From NCBI GenBank assembly GCA_943788045.1, contig CALSOT010000007.1, forward strand, positions 62,001-126,000: a stretch of DNA of 64,000 nt, written 5' to 3'. The stretch's first letter is position 1. The number at the start of each line of letters is the position of its first letter. Source of the stretch: an uncultured Polaribacter sp. GTDB taxonomy: Bacteria; Bacteroidota; Bacteroidia; Flavobacteriales; Flavobacteriaceae. Below are positions 55,212 to 63,922 of the stretch, one piece after another. A program made the translations under genes and the position numbers. Below the pieces are notes generated by a model. It saw only the letters and a list, made by a program, of their open reading frames with translations, was not told where the DNA came from and made no database searches.

Positions 55212-55790
55212 ATGAAAAACTACACAATAGAACTTTACGGCTGGACTTTGGACGCCAAAGCAAAATCGATAACTTTAGATCAAGTTGAACAAATTAACAA
55301 TTTAAAAATTGAATTTGGTGTCGAAGAGTTTTCAGAAATCAAGTTTGATATAGAAGATACTATTGTTTCAGATGGTAATTGGGATATTTTACATCTATCT
55401 AAACCCTTTTGGTATTTAGATAAAACAATATTTGTAGTTAAGGATGACCAAAACACTGAAGTGAATAGGTTTGAATTGTCAAATGTTATTCATCATGAAG
55501 AATTTGGTACTTCAGAAACAGGTGAGGGATATGTTATAATTCCTAGTGAAGAATTTGAACATATTTTATTTTCAGTAGATGAATTAAAAGGGGGTATATG
55601 CGCATACCAAGTTAAATCTAATGAGGTTCCACAAGTTGCTGATTTTTCTGTTTTAGATGGCTATATAGAAGGTCCAGACTCCGAATGGGAATTTATTGAT
55701 TCTTTGTATTACAAAGGGAGTAAGCTAGAAATTACGAGCTATTTAGACAGTGATTGTAAATCTTCAGAAGTTATAATTTACTCAAAATAA
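55212..55790 (+). CDS. Acidic orphan protein, distant relative of the 51669 product
   Basis: 192 residues, acidic, no signal peptide. It starts MKNYTIELYGWTLDAKAKSI and holds GYIEGPDSEWEFIDSLYYKG in the second half, which parallels the protein at 51669. Not recognised otherwise. Confidence 0.55.
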   Translation: MKNYTIELYGWTLDAKAKSITLDQVEQINNLKIEFGVEEFSEIKFDIEDTIVSDGNWDILHLSKPFWYLDKTIFVVKDDQNTEVNRFELSNVIHHEEFGTSETGEGYVIIPSEEFEHILFSVDELKGGICAYQVKSNEVPQVADFSVLDGYIEGPDSEWEFIDSLYYKGSKLEITSYLDSDCKSSEVIIYSK

Positions 55791-55857
55791 TACCCTATCA
55801 TTTTTTAAATTAAAAAAAGCTCTAGGGTAGGAGCGTTATTACTCGTTAATCACATAA

Positions 55858-56343
55858 ATGAAAATAGCATATTTACATGGTTTGGAGTCTTCTATTGACT
55901 CCTCTAGTTTAAAGATTATTTGGTTAAATGATAATTTTAGTCATGTATACACACCCTCAATAAATTATCACAATACCAATTCTTTTACTAATATTCTTAC
56001 TCAAATTAAAAAACACAAACCAGACTATATTGTAGGCTCTTCAATGGGTGGGTATTTTGCATATCTCATTGGAGCTAGCCTAGAGATTCCAACTATATTA
56101 TTTAATCCCGCTGTTATTGGAAGATCTTTTGACCCAATTGTAGATGACATTACATTAAAAGAGACTAGCCATAGTGTGTTTCTAGGAAAAACCGATGAAG
56201 TAATTAATGGGGCTCATGTACAATCTTACTTTAGTCATTTTGGCATAGGAGAGTTTACCTACACAGACTATAATGGTGGTCACCGGGTATCAGCTGAAGT
56301 TTTTATACACTCCATTAAAGATGTTGTAGGTTTTTTAAAATAA
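55858..56343 (+). CDS. YqiA/UPF0227-like alpha/beta hydrolase
   Basis: 161-residue compact hydrolase: MKIAYLHGLESS start (oxyanion region), nucleophile Ser62 in VGSSMGGYFAY, FLGKTDEVI (acid) and YNGGHRVS (histidine). Proteins of the YqiA type are small esterases with unclear substrates. It converges on and overlaps by 9 bp the end of the minus-strand operon. Confidence 0.82.
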   Translation: MKIAYLHGLESSIDSSSLKIIWLNDNFSHVYTPSINYHNTNSFTNILTQIKKHKPDYIVGSSMGGYFAYLIGASLEIPTILFNPAVIGRSFDPIVDDITLKETSHSVFLGKTDEVINGAHVQSYFSHFGIGEFTYTDYNGGHRVSAEVFIHSIKDVVGFLK

Positions 56344-56736
56344 TAGCAATGTTTTAGTGTTGCTAATAACGGATAGATTATATCGTATACCATTTAGTTT
56401 TTTTAATACAGACAATTGATCATAATCATTACTCATATTTACAATAAATAATTGTTGAAATTCATTTTGTTTTAGGTTGAGGATGTCACTAGTTTTTAAT
56501 TCACCAAATTCCATTACAAAGTTCTCTTTTTCATTACTTGCTTTAACAGTATATAAGAGGTTAGTTTCTATATTTTCATGTGGAGTAATTGAAACCGTTT
56601 CGATATAAATTTTATGATCACATAATATATTTACAAAATTAGACATTAGCCATTGTTTTAGTTTATTTTTAGAAAGCTGAAGTAAATCAACATTATCAAA
56701 TAAAATTTGATTCTTCATTGCCAGTGAAATGTCCAT
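56335..56736 (-). CDS. Unknown protein, last gene of the STAND operon
   Basis: 133 residues, cytoplasmic, start at 56736 (MDISLAMKNQILFD) or an internal ATG at 56718. No known motif. It starts 9 bp after the beta-barrel gene's stop, so it belongs to the same transcript. Note the unusual overlap of its end with the YqiA-like gene on the other strand. Confidence 0.5.
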   Translation of the reverse strand: MDISLAMKNQILFDNVDLLQLSKNKLKQWLMSNFVNILCDHKIYIETVSITPHENIETNLLYTVKASNEKENFVMEFGELKTSDILNLKQNEFQQLFIVNMSNDYDQLSVLKKLNGIRYNLSVISNTKTLLLF

Positions 56737-56745
56737 AATGCTATT

Positions 56746-57504
56746 TTATAAATTAAATTCTAACCCTACTAAAAGTTCTGAGTCTGTCTTTTTAATATCT
56801 ATATAAGGCGTAGTATGATGTCTAATCTGTGTGGTTACATAAACAGCTATTTTATCAAACTCATAGTACCAACGTGGCTCAATAAAAAGCCGTGTATCTT
56901 TACTATCATCTAAGTTAATTTGATAATAAATACTAGTATTGATAAAAGATTTTTTTGATACGCTTACCTTAAAAAATGAACTCAAACTTACTCTGTAATT
57001 TTCAATCATTACTTCTTCGTTGGTGTCTTTTAAGTAAAGCTCATTTTCAAAAAAAACTCCTGCTGATACATCAAAATAATTCTCCTCTTTTTTATAGATA
57101 TTATGACGATACCCACCTCCTATTAAATTTCGATAATTAAGGCTTAATGCTCTTGATTTTTGACTTTGAATAAACGAAAATACCGAATGATTACCCAGGC
57201 TGTAATTATATCTTAATTGCGCTGTATAATCTGATGCTAACACTTCACTATTTTCTGAAATATATTCATAATTAAATAAAAGTCTAATTAGATGTTTATC
57301 AAATTTTTTACCAATTTGATTGGTGATATTAAATTGATACAGTTCTAAGTTACCAAATTTAAAATCTCCATTTACACCAAACCCTACAGTTAATGTAGAA
57401 TCCATAGATTTCATTAAGTTTTCTGTATTAATAATGGCTTGACTTCGAACGTTAAACGTAAACAAAAGAACAATTGCGAAGCTTAGGTATTTCTTGTTAG
57501 TCAT
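56746..57504 (-). CDS. DUF481-type outer-membrane beta-barrel protein
   Basis: 252 residues: signal peptide (ending NVRSQ) and alternating strands with aromatic girdles (FNYEYISENSEVLASDYTAQ, RYNYSLGNHSVFSF, RWYYEFDKIAVYVTTQIRHH), ending in a barrel-type terminal FNL. The arrangement is like DUF481/YdiY-type barrels. It is encoded 45 bp after the membrane STAND ATPase, so both may form an envelope-spanning unit. Confidence 0.75.
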   Translation of the reverse strand: MTNKKYLSFAIVLLFTFNVRSQAIINTENLMKSMDSTLTVGFGVNGDFKFGNLELYQFNITNQIGKKFDKHLIRLLFNYEYISENSEVLASDYTAQLRYNYSLGNHSVFSFIQSQKSRALSLNYRNLIGGGYRHNIYKKEENYFDVSAGVFFENELYLKDTNEEVMIENYRVSLSSFFKVSVSKKSFINTSIYYQINLDDSKDTRLFIEPRWYYEFDKIAVYVTTQIRHHTTPYIDIKKTDSELLVGLEFNL

Positions 57505-57549
57505 CTTATAATTATTTTTAGTTGCGCTATATATTTAGTTCTAAAATTT

Positions 57550-60500
57550 TTAATCATTTAAATTCAGTATATTTTTTCCAATTTCAATTCTCTTGTTTAC
57601 TTCAGTACTGATGTAAATACTAATATCTTCTGATTCTATTTTTTGTATTGATTTTTTCAATAGTTTCTCTGCTGTTTTTTTGTCAAATTCGTTTACTATT
57701 ATTCCTAAGTTAACTTCTAGAACTGATTTTTGATATATTTCTTTGTTAGAACTTTCTTTAAAGTACTGCAATGCTTGTTGTATTAAATCGGCAGATTTTT
57801 TGAATTCATTATTCATAGCGAAAGCCCTACCTAGGTTGTATAGGGAAATACCATAAGATTTATTTTTCTCAAAACTCTCTTTATATTCTAGAGATTTTTG
57901 TGCACAAATAATAGTATTTTCAACATCTTTTAAATGATTTCTGTAAATATGTGAAAGATTTCCATAAGCTGTAGCTAAGGCCCTCTTAATCTTATCAGAT
58001 TGCTCTAATTTAAGAAGTGAGTCAATACCCATCAATCTGTACTTTACACACAACTCTCCCTCTTTCAAATGTTCATAAACTTTACCTACATCATAGCATG
58101 CATTTGCATAATCTATAGTATTTACTCCAATAGATTCTTTGACCATTTTTAAATGATCTAAACAGACTTTCTTAAGTTCTTTATATTTTTTGGTAACCTC
58201 TAATACTTCTTTTTTTGCATCAATAAATTCAATTAATAAATTACTTAAAATTCCAAAATCAATTATCTTTTTTAAGTAGGTTTCACATTTTGTAAATTTC
58301 TCTAGCGCATCGTCTGGATGTTTAATTATGTAGGTGCTACCGCTCCAACTTCTTAAAAAACTTAATACTAATTCTACCCATAATTTATTAACGCCTTCAC
58401 TTGATATTAAAAGCTCATGGTATTCCATAAACTCTACTGTAGCCTTCTCATCATTCTCTAAACCACTTGCTAGAAAATCTAATCTAAAATCTAAAATTTT
58501 AAACTTATTTGAGTAATTTTTTATGTTCTTTGTCTTTTCAACTAATTGTAGTGATCTTTTATCTATTTCTTCCTTTTTAATAGGAGTATCCAACCACATA
58601 AATTTTAATTCTTGTAGTTCAATTAATTGATTGTGTTCTTCAGTTTTTTCTTCAATACTTGAATAAAAATCTTTTAAAATTTGTATGGATTCCTTAGCTG
58701 ATTTGTGAGTATATAGGATGTATTCAATCCCAAATTGAAATTGAAGGTTCCCTTTGTATTCATTAAATATTTTATGCTTTACTTCTTCTAATTCTGAAAC
58801 TTTGACAAACTTTTTTGATTCTATATGATGTTTGTTTTTTAAAATGAATAAGATAAATAACTTTAAATCTAAGGATACTGAATTTGATTTTGTTTCTATA
58901 TGATATACGTGTTCACAAATTTCATTCAATTCTAATATACTTATGAATGAGGTACTATTTATTTGAATAAGGTACGAGATAAGATTAGAGATATGATTTA
59001 ATTTCTTTGTGCTTATTAAAAAAGCATTAAACCCTAGTAATTTGTCCTCTTCCTCTTGCTTAACTAACCTAACAACTACCTCTAAAATTAATCTCTCAGC
59101 AATTTTTAAATAGGTGTCATTTATTAATAAAGATGATAGTCTTCTAATTATAGATAAAATTTCTTCAACACTGTGGTTGTGAGGGCTTTCAATAATTTTA
59201 TTCTGAAGATATATGTATCGTTTATTATATTCTTTGATGATTTGTTTATCATCACTATCATCATCTTTATTAAAGTATGATTTTATTGAACTTATGATTC
59301 TTTTATCTTTAAACTCGTAAATATTATCTTCGTCAGAAATATCAATTAACAAATCATCTTCAACTACCTTTTCTAAAAACCCTAAAACATCAAGTAATTC
59401 ATAACCCCAAACTTGTGTTAGTATGTCTGCATTAAATTTATTTCCAATGATTGAGGCACTCTCCAAAAGGCGTTGCCATTTTTCATCGTATTTATCAATA
59501 ATTGTATGATAGAAGCTATCAACTTCCATATCATTAGGTAGACTATCAGTATCTATATTAGCAGTTAAAATATATCCACTAGGACTGTATTTTAATAACC
59601 CATCACTAATCCACTTTTCAAGTGTTTTGAAAATATATAAAGGAGTAATTTGTCCAAGTGTATTTTTCTCATTAACTAATTGGTTTAAAAGTGAGTTAAT
59701 TTCAAGCAGCGAGTTATTTTGAATTTTAAATTTATTATTTTGTGTACTCAAATGCTTAACAAAATCTAGGGTATTAAAGTTATTGAAACTTAAAAGTTCT
59801 TCAACTTTAAATTTATAAGAGGAGTTATTATTGAGATCATTTGTAGTTGCTATTAATTGACTTATAGAAGGACCTCTATGTTCAAATATACTTTCTTCTC
59901 TTATAGAAAGGATGATACACATGTTTCCTCGCAGAAATTTATTTCTATTAATCATCTCAATAAACTTATTAAGAAAGGCATAACTTTCTGGATCTATCCA
60001 GTGGAGATCCTCCATAATAAAGATCGTCTTATTTTTTCTGCTTTCTAATTTATCTATGATTTCAATACACATTTCAGTTATTGATCTTTCTGAATTTCTT
60101 TCATACCCTCCAATAAATGAGGTGTCTATATCTATAATAGCTGCCCCAACATTTACAGCTTTACCCATAGACTTCTCCATTCTTTCACCTCGATTAGAAA
60201 ACGCTTCAATTTTAAGTAATTCTTTAAAGCCTTCTAAGAAAGGCTCATAGGAAACAGCATTCTCTCCTTGTAGCTCATCACAATCACCATAATACCAATC
60301 CCATCCACTATGTTCAAATAATTCTTTTGTTTCTAATAACCCTCTTGTTTTTCCAATTCCTGCAGGACCAGATACAATCATTATATTTAATTCAGTATCA
60401 GACATTGAATCTACAATTTTGTTGAAAATAGCTTCTTTAGGATTTAACAATTCAGTAATATATGGGACATTACTAAGCAGTGTTTTGTTACTAGATTGAT

Positions 60501-62010
60501 TTAAATTGTATTCATATTTTTTATTTAAATAATACCCTATTAGATAATGAGCAATTGACAAAGGAAGAATAACAACAATACTTACTCCTAAGTTTGCTAT
60601 TGTTAATTCAGTTAGGATAATTGAGTTAAATAAAAGTAGCGCAACTGTTCCTAATATAATTCCATATACACCTTGTTTTTTTAGTGCAATATTTTTTGTG
60701 ATTGAAGAAAACTGAAAATAAGATCTAGCCAATAAATCTCCAATTAATAAAGTAATTCCAATTAAAAGAAAATGTTCGGTTATTGGGTAGGTGTCAAACT
60801 GAATAATATAAAAAACAAATAATGGAAAGTATGTAGCATATAACGAAGAATTGGCAAAATAACGATATCCTTTTATGGTGTGGAAACCATCTAAATCCAT
60901 TCTATTGATAAAGTATAGATTTATTATAGTTGGAACTATACTCATTCCTATAGTTATTGAGAACAGCCAAAATTTTGCTGAAAATTCTTCAAAATGCTCT
61001 TCTGCACTTGGCATTAAATAAGAAACAGAATAAATTAATAAAAATGAGAAGAGTAATGGAATTATAAAACTAATACCTACAAATTTCACTTTGTCAATAA
61101 ACAGATTAAATAAATCCTTGATAATGTTATCGCTACTGTCAATTATTCTTTTTAATTTTTGGTTTAAAAAAGAAATTAACGCAATTAATAAAATAGATTT
61201 AATAATTAGTAACAGTATATATATAATACTGAACGAACGCTTATCGATATTAAAACCTCTTGTAAATATTGGCTCTGTAAATCCAGAATCTTTATGAAAT
61301 GTGTAAAATTCTGTTTGAACTAACCACATAGAGTTATTAATCACATCCAAATCATTTACATTAAAGATACCTAGTCTATCGAGTTTTAATTTCTCACACA
61401 GCAACAATATAGTTTTTGAATCAATATTTCCATCAATAAGACTTGTGGTAGCTTTCTTACCTAGAACCTCTTCTAATTCATGTTTTGGTATTATGTAATG
61501 ATTGGTTTTTTTTAATAATGTTTGATTTACAATTTCAAACATTTCATCATCACAAGAATTTCGTACAACTATTGATGAGATATTAGTGTTTAGGATAGGC
61601 CCATTTTCAACAGCTGGATATTTAGAGTTTAGAAGTTTTTCAAGACTACTATCGTAAGCGTATTCTATTGGATCATCAGCAAAACCCATATAATCTGGAA
61701 ACCCGTTAAAAAACGGAAATAATTCAATTTTATGGTTTATATTTTGATCGCAGGTTGCTAAGGTTAAATTAATTTTATTTTTAAAATCAAGAGCAAACTG
61801 GTTTGTAGAATCTATAGCTAAAATAGAATCACAATAAGATTTATTTAGATTTAAGTAAAACTTACTATTATCAATTTGTCTGGTGATATAATCTAAAGAT
61901 GATACATGATTCTTAAGCCTTTTAATTTTTAGAGAATCAATAACTGGATTAGCCCATAAAAAGTTCGATACTAATAAAAATAATAGCGTTATGATTTTTG
62001 AATTCCTCAT
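57550..62010 (-). CDS. Membrane-anchored STAND/AAA ATPase with TPR C-terminus
   Basis: 1486 residues in a striking order: a signal peptide (1-20, ending LWA), a periplasmic-type domain (about 21-255), seven predicted membrane helices (about 261-282, 309-333, 346-368, 385-405, 412-428, 449-468, 472-495), then a cytoplasmic ATPase with Walker A GPAGIGKT (548-555) and Walker B IFIMEDLHWID (663-673). Beyond it lies a long helical region, with TPR-like repeats in the last ~250 residues (AYGNLSHIYRN, SLYNLGRAFAMN). The ATPase resembles AAA_16/STAND modules of adenylate-cyclase-like and SARP-type regulators. Domains run sensor outside, ATPase and repeats inside, so it may pass an envelope signal; no effector domain is seen. 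First gene of an operon with a beta-barrel and a small protein. Confidence 0.85.
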   Translation of the reverse strand: MRNSKIITLLFLLVSNFLWANPVIDSLKIKRLKNHVSSLDYITRQIDNSKFYLNLNKSYCDSILAIDSTNQFALDFKNKINLTLATCDQNINHKIELFPFFNGFPDYMGFADDPIEYAYDSSLEKLLNSKYPAVENGPILNTNISSIVVRNSCDDEMFEIVNQTLLKKTNHYIIPKHELEEVLGKKATTSLIDGNIDSKTILLLCEKLKLDRLGIFNVNDLDVINNSMWLVQTEFYTFHKDSGFTEPIFTRGFNIDKRSFSIIYILLLIIKSILLIALISFLNQKLKRIIDSSDNIIKDLFNLFIDKVKFVGISFIIPLLFSFLLIYSVSYLMPSAEEHFEEFSAKFWLFSITIGMSIVPTIINLYFINRMDLDGFHTIKGYRYFANSSLYATYFPLFVFYIIQFDTYPITEHFLLIGITLLIGDLLARSYFQFSSITKNIALKKQGVYGIILGTVALLLFNSIILTELTIANLGVSIVVILPLSIAHYLIGYYLNKKYEYNLNQSSNKTLLSNVPYITELLNPKEAIFNKIVDSMSDTELNIMIVSGPAGIGKTRGLLETKELFEHSGWDWYYGDCDELQGENAVSYEPFLEGFKELLKIEAFSNRGERMEKSMGKAVNVGAAIIDIDTSFIGGYERNSERSITEMCIEIIDKLESRKNKTIFIMEDLHWIDPESYAFLNKFIEMINRNKFLRGNMCIILSIREESIFEHRGPSISQLIATTNDLNNNSSYKFKVEELLSFNNFNTLDFVKHLSTQNNKFKIQNNSLLEINSLLNQLVNEKNTLGQITPLYIFKTLEKWISDGLLKYSPSGYILTANIDTDSLPNDMEVDSFYHTIIDKYDEKWQRLLESASIIGNKFNADILTQVWGYELLDVLGFLEKVVEDDLLIDISDEDNIYEFKDKRIISSIKSYFNKDDDSDDKQIIKEYNKRYIYLQNKIIESPHNHSVEEILSIIRRLSSLLINDTYLKIAERLILEVVVRLVKQEEEDKLLGFNAFLISTKKLNHISNLISYLIQINSTSFISILELNEICEHVYHIETKSNSVSLDLKLFILFILKNKHHIESKKFVKVSELEEVKHKIFNEYKGNLQFQFGIEYILYTHKSAKESIQILKDFYSSIEEKTEEHNQLIELQELKFMWLDTPIKKEEIDKRSLQLVEKTKNIKNYSNKFKILDFRLDFLASGLENDEKATVEFMEYHELLISSEGVNKLWVELVLSFLRSWSGSTYIIKHPDDALEKFTKCETYLKKIIDFGILSNLLIEFIDAKKEVLEVTKKYKELKKVCLDHLKMVKESIGVNTIDYANACYDVGKVYEHLKEGELCVKYRLMGIDSLLKLEQSDKIKRALATAYGNLSHIYRNHLKDVENTIICAQKSLEYKESFEKNKSYGISLYNLGRAFAMNNEFKKSADLIQQALQYFKESSNKEIYQKSVLEVNLGIIVNEFDKKTAEKLLKKSIQKIESEDISIYISTEVNKRIEIGKNILNLND

Positions 62011-62115
62011 TAAAAATTATAAAAGTTATCGGGGTAAATAAAATATTAAAACACCATTGTATTTATTATTTTAATATATTGCAAAATACAATAAAATTTT
62101 TTTTATTTCAATTTT

Positions 62116-62565
62116 ATGAAAATCATTTATATAGACCTTGATGGGGTTGTTGCCGATTTTGAAAAAGGTAGGAGAAATCACCCTTTATCTACTATTACCC
62201 CTTATATCGGGAGGCCCGATAAATTACCGGGAGTTTATGAGCATTTAGAGCCTATTTCAGATGCCATAGCAGCAGTAAATAAACTATTAAATCACAAAGA
62301 TTTTGATGTGTATTTTTTATCGACAGCCCCATGGGATAACCCAGAGGCATGGATGCATAAAAGACTATGGGTTGCTAAATACTTCAACGAAAAATTAGTC
62401 AGAAAACGATTAATTTTATGTCATCATAAACATTTACTTATTGGAGATTATTTAATTGATGACAGAAGATTTAATGGTGCTTCAGAGTTCAAAGGGGAGT
62501 GGTTGCACTTTGGTTCAGAAAACTTTAGAGACTGGAGTAAAATACTAAAACACTTAAATATATAA
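62116..62565 (+). CDS. HAD-family 5'(3')-deoxyribonucleotidase-like protein
   Basis: 149 residues. MKIIYIDLDGVVADF carries the nucleophile Asp7 and Asp9; STAPWDNPEAWMHKR and LIDDRRFNGASEF (motif IV aspartates) are typical of the NT5C/DUF5663-like group. It would dephosphorylate nucleotides in the cytoplasm. The next gene's ATG overlaps its stop by one base, so they are translationally coupled. Confidence 0.88.
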   Translation: MKIIYIDLDGVVADFEKGRRNHPLSTITPYIGRPDKLPGVYEHLEPISDAIAAVNKLLNHKDFDVYFLSTAPWDNPEAWMHKRLWVAKYFNEKLVRKRLILCHHKHLLIGDYLIDDRRFNGASEFKGEWLHFGSENFRDWSKILKHLNI

Positions 62566-63149
62566 TGATGATAGACAATAGAAAATTAAGTGAACTAAAT
62601 GCCAACTTTAATGAAAGTCAAATCTATTCCCATTCAGAATTGAGGGCTTTTTTTGAATCTAATAAGCTTTTTTCTATAAAAAATGTTGCAGCATACAGTT
62701 ATAATAGATGGAATAGAGGGATGTCAGATATATTTCCTGTTTTAGAATGGATTAATAGAGGAACTTACAGGTATTTAGGGGCTAATTTTGAGTATAACGG
62801 AATTATTATACATCATCCACAAGGAGGTATCCCATACAAAATAGGACATTGGGAAAATGGAAAATTATTATTCATTGGTGGATTTGATAGTTTTGTAGAT
62901 TGGCGTAACTCAAAGGAGAATGGTATAAAAGTAGCAGATTTAAATTCAAAAATAGTATTTGAGTCGAGTGATGGAAAAATTCTTCAAAAAAAAATATTAA
63001 CAGACTCAAGAGACGATGATATTAAATTTGAGGAAGGGTATTCTTTAACATTATTTGATTCTACTTTAGGAAAATTATTAAGATTTAAAGGAGAGGGAGA
63101 TACATTTGAATTTGGTAAATTTAAATATACTATCAAACAGATTAATTAG
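62565..63149 (+). CDS. Unknown protein coupled to the nucleotidase
   Basis: 194 residues, cytoplasmic, start at 62565 or 62568. An N-terminal ELRAFFESNKLFSIKNVAAY and YNRWNRGMSDIFPVLEWINR segment followed by a beta-rich half. No recognised motif. Coupling to a deoxyribonucleotidase suggests a role in nucleotide metabolism or defence. Confidence 0.55.
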   Translation: MMIDNRKLSELNANFNESQIYSHSELRAFFESNKLFSIKNVAAYSYNRWNRGMSDIFPVLEWINRGTYRYLGANFEYNGIIIHHPQGGIPYKIGHWENGKLLFIGGFDSFVDWRNSKENGIKVADLNSKIVFESSDGKILQKKILTDSRDDDIKFEEGYSLTLFDSTLGKLLRFKGEGDTFEFGKFKYTIKQIN

Positions 63150-63224
63150 AGGATTTAGTTTTTTTCAAAGTTAGAATACATTATAAATATGTATTAGGTG
63201 TTCCTATTTATCTTGAAAATTATT

Positions 63225-63482
63225 TCATACATGACACCCAATAACCCATGTTTCGTCTTCATCAATACATCCGTAAAAATCTTCCATATTGTCTATTTTT
63301 TCTCCTTGCTGAAATATTTCACCAGTGCTTAAGTAAATCTCGCTATCACAATCATAGTTAACTGAACCTACTCCAAAAAAAACAAGGAGAATAATCACAA
63401 ACCTCGTCAGTTTCGTTTGCTTCAAAACACCCTTTATTATATTTTGGTGAAAAAGTATTAATACCATAATCCTCTCTATCAT
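63225..63482 (-). CDS. Small membrane or exported protein, doubtful
   Basis: Up to 85 residues with one hydrophobic stretch (RFVIILLVFFGVGS) followed by an acidic cysteine-containing tail (DNMEDFYGCIDEDETWVIGC). The start is uncertain and could lie close before the hydrophobic stretch, making it a signal peptide. No known family. Confidence 0.35.
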   Translation of the reverse strand: MIERIMVLILFHQNIIKGVLKQTKLTRFVIILLVFFGVGSVNYDCDSEIYLSTGEIFQQGEKIDNMEDFYGCIDEDETWVIGCHV

Positions 63483-63583
63483 ACAAGGATAAAATATTTA
63501 GCTTTTAGCTATATATAAATGCAAATAAACCGTGCATTTGACGTAATATTATTAAATACCATAGTAAACAACTATAAAATAAG

Positions 63584-63769
63584 ATGAGTTTTAAAGGAAA
63601 GCAAAATTTAGAGGGCAGACCAAAAGGAAGTGCCAATAAAATATCAACAAAAGTAGAGCAGACTATTGCAGAAATATTAGACGATAATTTAATTGAGTTA
63701 AACCGAAGAATGTTTATAATGTACCAAATGCACGAAATGAAGCCTAAAAAACAACTTTTTTTTCACTAA
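63584..63769 (+). CDS. Integrase-associated small protein, possibly truncated
   Basis: 61 residues. The N-terminus KGKQNLEGRPKGSANKIST resembles small GGRxKGxxN proteins often found next to Bacteroidota integrases and terminases. Family members are usually longer, so the C-terminus here (MKPKKQLFFH) is probably lost. It lies 110 bp inside repeat copy G, mirroring the integrase remnant inside copy F. Confidence 0.6.
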   Translation: MSFKGKQNLEGRPKGSANKISTKVEQTIAEILDDNLIELNRRMFIMYQMHEMKPKKQLFFH

Positions 63770-63802
63770 AATTCTTATGGAAATAAGACTAAAATAATTT
63801 AA

Positions 63803-63819
63803 TCGTACAATAATCGTAC
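63803..63819. repeat. TCGTAC-AATA-ATCGTAC motif before repeat G
   Basis: The same string occurs at 33246-33262 before copy E. Both are followed by an ATATTTAAA tract, a hairpin and the 44-bp repeat, so a composite of about 120 bp is shared by copies E and G. It may be a recombinase arm-type binding site. Confidence 0.5.
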
Positions 63820-63834
63820 GATATTTAAAATAAT

Positions 63835-63873
63835 AAAACCTCAACTCGCTCATTATTAGCTTATTGAGGTTTT
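63835..63873. terminator. Hairpin beside repeat G
   Basis: Perfect 10-bp stem AAAACCTCAA / TTGAGGTTTT with T-runs on both sides; bidirectional. It lies 5 bp from repeat copy G. Confidence 0.75.
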
Positions 63874-63878
63874 TTAAA

Positions 63879-63922
63879 GTGGAGCAGAGGGGAGTAAAAT
63901 CGAACTATTTTGGGGAGGATTT
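63879..63922 (+). repeat. Copy G of the ssrA-end-like repeat (right edge of the island)
   Basis: Begins GTGGAGCAGAGGGGAGTAAA, ends TGGGGAGGATTT. Probable attR of the 28.6-kb island. The remaining 78 bases of the window hold no visible feature. Confidence 0.85.

Noticed and set aside
21171..63922. Intact tmRNA or tRNA genes at the 44-bp repeats
   Set aside because: The T-loop-like TTCGATT is present on the minus strand but flanking stems do not pair, and no acceptor 5' half or other arms are found nearby.
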